Source: Burkholderiales bacterium | Lineage (GTDB): Bacteria > Pseudomonadota > Gammaproteobacteria > Burkholderiales > Burkholderiaceae_C | Assembly: GCA_028872015.1 (NCBI GenBank) | Contig: JAGWLO010000008.1 | Coordinates: 1 to 64,000 of the forward strand | Direction: 5' to 3' | Length of the DNA stretch: 64,000 nt | In this document: piece by piece, positions 60,422 to 64,000 of the stretch | How the letters are laid out: every line of letters begins with the position of its first letter | Numbering within the stretch: the stretch's first letter is position 1 | Notes under the pieces: generated by a model | Databases searched by the model: none | Seen by the model: only the letters and a program-made list of their open reading frames with translations | Told to the model about the DNA's origin: nothing | Position numbers and translations under genes: made by a program

Positions 60422-60955
60422 ATGAACAGCTCGATCGCCACCGCCCGGGGCCCGCGTGCCCACCCCTACCGTCTGCTGCTGGCCACGGCGCTGGTGGCCC
60501 TGGCCGCCGGCCTCGGCCTGCCCCGGCTGGCCCAGGCGGCCGCCTGGCACCACGGCGGGCCCGACGCCATGGGCCCCGGCATGATGATGATGGGTCCGCG
60601 CCTGCTCGACCGCGTGAACGCCACGCCGGCCCAGCGCGACCAGATCAAGCAGATCATGGAGGCCGCGCGCAAGGATCTGCAGCCGCTGCACGAGCAGGCG
60701 CGCCGCCTGCACGAGCAGGGCATGGCCCTGTTCACGCAGCCCACCATCGATGCCAACGCCGCCGAGGCGCTGCGCCAGCAGGCGCAGGCACTGCACGACC
60801 AGGCCAGCCGCCGGATGCTGCAGGCCATGGTGGATGCGGGCAACGTGCTCACGCCGCAGCAGCGCCAGCTGATGGCCACGCAAATGCAGCAGCGCCAAGC
60901 CCTGATGCACCAGCAGCGCGCCGAGCGCGCGGCACTGGACGGCGCGAAGCCGTGA
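60422..60955 (+). CDS. Spy/CpxP-like periplasmic protein
   Basis: 177 residues with a signal peptide (cleavage near AQA at 37-39). The mature start is His/Met-rich (AWHHGG, MGPGMMMMG), then helices carry two LTxxQ-type motifs: NATPAQRDQIKQIM near 66 and LTPQQRQLM near 143. Spy/CpxP family proteins buffer envelope stress; the Met/His-rich start may bind copper or zinc. The family is typically controlled by a CpxR-type regulator, and an OmpR-type regulator and a histidine kinase follow immediately downstream, so they probably form a regulatory unit. Confidence 0.85.
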   Translation: MNSSIATARGPRAHPYRLLLATALVALAAGLGLPRLAQAAAWHHGGPDAMGPGMMMMGPRLLDRVNATPAQRDQIKQIMEAARKDLQPLHEQARRLHEQGMALFTQPTIDANAAEALRQQAQALHDQASRRMLQAMVDAGNVLTPQQRQLMATQMQQRQALMHQQRAERAALDGAKP

Positions 60956-61070
60956 CCGGCGTGGGGCCGGGTCGGCGCTATGCTGTGCCTGCCCGTCGGG
61001 CCGGCATCGCGCTGCCGGCCCCTGTCGCCCCGGCGCGCAGCCGGGGTCTTTCTGCGAGTACCTTGCCGCG

Positions 61071-61775
61071 ATGAACCGCCTGCTGCTGATCGACGACGAC
61101 CTGCGCCTGACCGACATGGTCAGCGGCTACCTGCGCCAGAACGGCTTCGAGGTCGATGCCGCCGGCTCGCTGGCCGCCGGCCGCGAGCAGCTCAAGCAGG
61201 GCCTGTTCGACGCCCTGGTGCTGGACCTGATGCTGCCCGACGGCGACGGCCTGGACTTCACGCGCGAGCTGCGCAGCCAGGCCCGCACGCGCCGCCTGCC
61301 GCTGCTGATGCTGACCGCGCGCGGCGAGCCGCTGGACCGCATCGTGGGCCTGGAGATCGGCGCCGACGACTACCTGCCCAAGCCCTTCGAGCCACGCGAG
61401 CTGCTGGCGCGCGTGAAGGCCTTGCTGCGCCGCGCCGCGCCCGACGGCGGCGACGACGAGGTGCTGGTCTTCGGCCGCCTCGAGGTCGACCTGGGCGCGC
61501 GCCAGGCGCGGCTCGACGGTCAGCCCTGCGACCTCACCAGCCACCAGTTCGAGCTGCTCACGGTGCTGGCCAAGAGCCCGGGCCGGGTGCTCTCGCGCGA
61601 CCAGATCATGGACTCGCTGAAGGGCCATCCGCTGGAGGCCTTCGACCGCAGCATCGACGTCCACATCTCGCGCATCCGCTCGGTGATCGAGGACGACCCG
61701 AAGGCGCCCAAGCGCGTGCTCACGGTGCGCGGCGCGGGCTACGTGTTCGCCAAGAAGCAGGACGCCCACGAGTAG
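61071..61775 (+). CDS. OmpR-family response regulator, CpxR-like
   Basis: 234 residues. Receiver domain about 1-120 with acidic Asp8-Asp10, phosphorylation site Asp52 in LVLDLMLPD and Lys104 in ADDYLPKPFEP. DNA-binding winged helix about 135-230: LTSHQFELLTVLAKSPGRVLSRDQIMDSL, HISRIRSVIEDDPKAPKRVLTVRGAGYVF. It follows the Spy-like gene by 115 bases and precedes the kinase gene by only six. The arrangement resembles CpxP-CpxR-CpxA, with the accessory protein gene first. Its DNA target was not found in the upstream gap. Confidence 0.95.
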   Translation: MNRLLLIDDDLRLTDMVSGYLRQNGFEVDAAGSLAAGREQLKQGLFDALVLDLMLPDGDGLDFTRELRSQARTRRLPLLMLTARGEPLDRIVGLEIGADDYLPKPFEPRELLARVKALLRRAAPDGGDDEVLVFGRLEVDLGARQARLDGQPCDLTSHQFELLTVLAKSPGRVLSRDQIMDSLKGHPLEAFDRSIDVHISRIRSVIEDDPKAPKRVLTVRGAGYVFAKKQDAHE

Positions 61776-61781
61776 CCGCGG

Positions 61782-63167
61782 ATGCGCTCGCTCTACCTGC
61801 GCATCTACCTCACCGTCGTCGCCGTGCTGGCGCTGTTCGCGCTGGTCTCGGGCTGGCTGCTGCAGCACCACCTGACGCAGGAATCGGTGCGGATGGAGGC
61901 CGCCATCCACGAGCGCATCGTGGCCTGGGGCGAGCTGCTCGAGCGCGCCATGCCGCCGGCCGACGCACCGCGCGACGAGCAGCGCGCGGTGCTGCAGGAG
62001 TGGTCGCAGCGGCTGCGCGTGCCGATGGCGCTGGACGACGCGCAGGGCCGGCGCCTGGCCGTCTCGCCGTCCTTCGTGCGCCGCGAGCTCGGGCCGCGGG
62101 CGCTGCTGACGCGGGTGCAGGACATCGCCTTCGCCGACGGCCGCACGCTGCACGTGCTGCGCGGCGTGCCCCACCCGATGCCGGGTCGCGGCCCCGGCGC
62201 GCTCGGCCCCTGGCCCGACGGGCTGGGCCTGGCGCTGCTGCTGCTGGCGCTGTTCGTGGCGGTGGCGGCGGGGGCGTGGCCGGTGGTGCGGCACCTCACG
62301 CGCCGGCTCGAGGCGCTCAAGCGCGGCGTCGAGGCCTTCGGCGCCGGCGCGCTGAGCCAGCGCGTGGCCGAGGAGGGACGCGACGAGGTCGCGGCGCTGG
62401 GGGCCAGCTTCAACCGTGCCGCGGCGCGCATCGAGGCGCTGCTGCGCTCGCACCAGAGCCTGCTGGCCAACGCCAGCCACGAGCTGCGCTCGCCGCTCGC
62501 ACGGCTGAAGATGGCGGTGGCGATGATCGACGGCGCCGCCCCGCCGCAGCGGCTGGCCCTGCGGCGCGAGATCGACACCGATATCGCCGAGCTCGACGCC
62601 CTGGTCGAGGAGGTGCTGCTGGCGAGCCGGCTCGACGGCGCGACCGCGCCGATCGACGACAGCCATCCCGTGAACCTGCTGGGCGTGGCCGCGGAAGAGG
62701 CCTCGCGCGTGGGGGCGGCCGCGCTGGGCGACGACGTGCAGGTGCCGGGCGAAGAGCGGCTGGTGCGCCGCGCCCTGCGCAACCTGCTCGAGAACGCGCG
62801 CCGCTACGGCGGCGACGAGGTCGAGATCGAGGTTCGCGCCCAGGGCGCGCTGGCCGAGGTGTCGGTGCGCGACCGCGGCCCGGGCGTGCCGGAGGCGCAC
62901 CGCGAGCGCATCTTCGAGGCCTTCTTCCGCCTGCCCGGCCATGCCGAGCGCGAGGGCGGCGTGGGGCTGGGCCTGTCGCTGGTGCGGCAGATCGCCGAGC
63001 GCCACGGCGGTAGCGTGCGTTGCGAGCCGCGCGCCGGCGGCGGCAGCTGCTTCGTGCTGCGCCTGCCGCTGCGGGCCGGTGCTGCCGCCGGCCCCGGGCC
63101 GAGGGCCGGGACCGGGGCTACGGCAGCGCCGGGTGGTGCGGCTGGCGCCGCAGCCATGCGAACATGA
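61782..63167 (+). CDS. Histidine kinase, CpxA-like
   Basis: 461 residues. Membrane helices at about 5-27 and 147-169 flank a 120-residue periplasmic sensor. HAMP at about 170-220 is followed by the HisKA box ANASHELRSPLARLK with His233, then the ATP-binding domain: LRNLLENARRYG (N box), VRDRGPGVPEAHRERIFEAFFRL (G1/F boxes) and GGVGLGLSLVRQIAERHGG (G2). The C-terminal 45 residues are Pro/Ala/Gly-rich and the last 50 bases run over the 3' end of the convergent MATE gene. It is the likely partner of the regulator just upstream. Confidence 0.94.
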   Translation: MRSLYLRIYLTVVAVLALFALVSGWLLQHHLTQESVRMEAAIHERIVAWGELLERAMPPADAPRDEQRAVLQEWSQRLRVPMALDDAQGRRLAVSPSFVRRELGPRALLTRVQDIAFADGRTLHVLRGVPHPMPGRGPGALGPWPDGLGLALLLLALFVAVAAGAWPVVRHLTRRLEALKRGVEAFGAGALSQRVAEEGRDEVAALGASFNRAAARIEALLRSHQSLLANASHELRSPLARLKMAVAMIDGAAPPQRLALRREIDTDIAELDALVEEVLLASRLDGATAPIDDSHPVNLLGVAAEEASRVGAAALGDDVQVPGEERLVRRALRNLLENARRYGGDEVEIEVRAQGALAEVSVRDRGPGVPEAHRERIFEAFFRLPGHAEREGGVGLGLSLVRQIAERHGGSVRCEPRAGGGSCFVLRLPLRAGAAAGPGPRAGTGATAAPGGAAGAAAMRT

Positions 63168-64000
63168 AGCCGCTGAGCGCCAGTGCCGCCAGCACCAGCC
63201 CGGCGGTGGCGGCGAACCAGAAGCCGCCGGCACCCTGCAGCGCCGGCGCCACGCCGCCGGGCACGTCGAAGGCCAGCAGCCAGCCGCCGCCCAGGCCCAC
63301 GCCCCACATCGCGCCGACGTAGATCAGCATCGGCACGAGCGCGATCTTGTGGGCCCGCAGCACGTAGGCGGCGATGGTCTGCGCCGCATCGGCGACGTGG
63401 AACACGGCCACCCAGGCCACCAGCGGCAGCGCCGCCGCGATGACCGCGCCGTCCGACGAGTACAGGCCCAGCAGCGGCCGCCGTGCCGTGTACACGGCGC
63501 TGCCCATCAGCGCGGCCAGCGCGCAGCCCAGCACGAGGCCGTGCCAGCCGGTGCGGCGCGCATCCTGCGGCCGCCCGGCGCCCAGGCTCTGCGCCACCAG
63601 CGTGCTGGTGGCGCTGGCCACGGCCAGCGGCATCATGAACAGGATCGAGACGATGTTGGCGGCGAGCTGGTGCCCGGCCACGGCGGTGGTGCCGATGCGG
63701 GCGATGAAGACCGCCATCAGCGCGAAGCCGCTCACCTCCACCAGGATGCCGGCGCCCATCGGCAGGCCCAGCCGCAGTTGCGCCCGCAGTGCCGCAGCGT
63801 CGGGGCGCAGCGGCTCGTGGCGGAAGAGGGCGAACGGGGCGTAGAACGGGTCGCGCCGCAGCAGCGCCAGCGCCGCCACGGCCTGCGCCCACATCGCGAT
63901 GCAGGTGGCCAGGCCGCAGCCGAAGACGCCCAGCGCCGGCAGCCCCAGGCCGCCGGCACCGAACACCAGCAGCCCGGTCAGCGGCAGCTTCAGCGCCAGG
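63118..64000 (-). CDS. MATE-family efflux transporter (partial, cut by the window end)
   Basis: The C-terminal 294 residues are visible; the start lies beyond 64000. At least seven membrane helices can be followed, e.g. MFGAGGLGLPALGVFGCGLAT, LGLPMGAGILVEVSGFALMAVF, ANIVSILFMMPLAVASATSTLVAQSLGAGRPQDA. The ATSTLVAQSLGAG stretch is the MATE signature seen in the second half of NorM-type transporters. It exports drugs or cationic compounds with sodium or protons. The stop at 63118-63120 lies within the 3' end of the kinase gene. Confidence 0.9.
   Translation of the reverse strand, partial: LALKLPLTGLLVFGAGGLGLPALGVFGCGLATCIAMWAQAVAALALLRRDPFYAPFALFRHEPLRPDAAALRAQLRLGLPMGAGILVEVSGFALMAVFIARIGTTAVAGHQLAANIVSILFMMPLAVASATSTLVAQSLGAGRPQDARRTGWHGLVLGCALAALMGSAVYTARRPLLGLYSSDGAVIAAALPLVAWVAVFHVADAAQTIAAYVLRAHKIALVPMLIYVGAMWGVGLGGGWLLAFDVPGGVAPALQGAGGFWFAATAGLVLAALALSGFMFAWLRRQPHHPALP

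Overview
The window is GC-rich throughout, with tightly packed genes, many 1-4 base start/stop overlaps and frequent GTG starts. Gene order (greB, spoT, rpoZ, gmk, yicC, kinase, phosphatase, rph, rdgB, hemW) and protein sequences point to a betaproteobacterium of the order Burkholderiales, of the Rubrivivax/Leptothrix/Methylibium kind. That placement is inference; no species is identified.

Layout. (1) 1-21022: most of one type VI secretion (T6SS) locus. It opens with a cargo cassette ending in a DUF4123 VgrG chaperone. Next come a TssB-TssC-like fusion on the minus strand and a TPR-methyltransferase. A long plus-strand run follows: VgrG, two unknown VgrG-linked proteins, an FHA protein, a PP2C phosphatase, a DUF4280 PAAR-like tip, TssK, TssL with an OmpA domain, TssM, TagF and a PpkA-type kinase. 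Baseplate, separate sheath, Hcp, ClpV and TssJ genes are not seen and probably lie left of the window. (2) 21019-24909: greB, then spoT, rpoZ and gmk on the minus strand. (3) 24957-41361: a 16.4-kb integrative element inserted in the 3' end of yicC, bounded by 22-bp direct repeats, with a P4-type integrase beside the right end. It carries nuclease and ATPase genes, a broken helicase chimera, three toxin-antitoxin pairs, a second tyrosine recombinase, a NERD protein and an AEP-TOTE primase-helicase, so it looks like a defence island. (4) 41338-46929: yicC, a second kinase/phosphatase pair, rph, rdgB, hemW. (5) 46954-51738: cheR-cheD-cheB on the minus strand; on the plus strand a coupled trio of diguanylate cyclase, FlhG-like ATPase and truncated haemoglobin. 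(6) 51757-56175: Smr protein, radC, an SlpA-type isomerase, ispH, serS and tRNA-Ser(CGA). (7) 56176-58207: a small islet between tRNA-Ser and a degenerate copy of a tRNA-Ser 3' end. (8) 58249-64000: GAF protein, small membrane protein, lipoprotein, a Spy-like protein with a CpxR/CpxA-like two-component pair, and a MATE transporter cut by the window end.

How the parts fit. The T6SS locus holds a complete threonine phosphorylation switch: kinase, phosphatase, FHA reader, and a matching DRTVI[K/R]P peptide at the N-termini of both TssL and the kinase. The island has separated gmk-rpoZ-spoT from yicC, so these core genes now lie downstream of island genes transcribed in the same direction.
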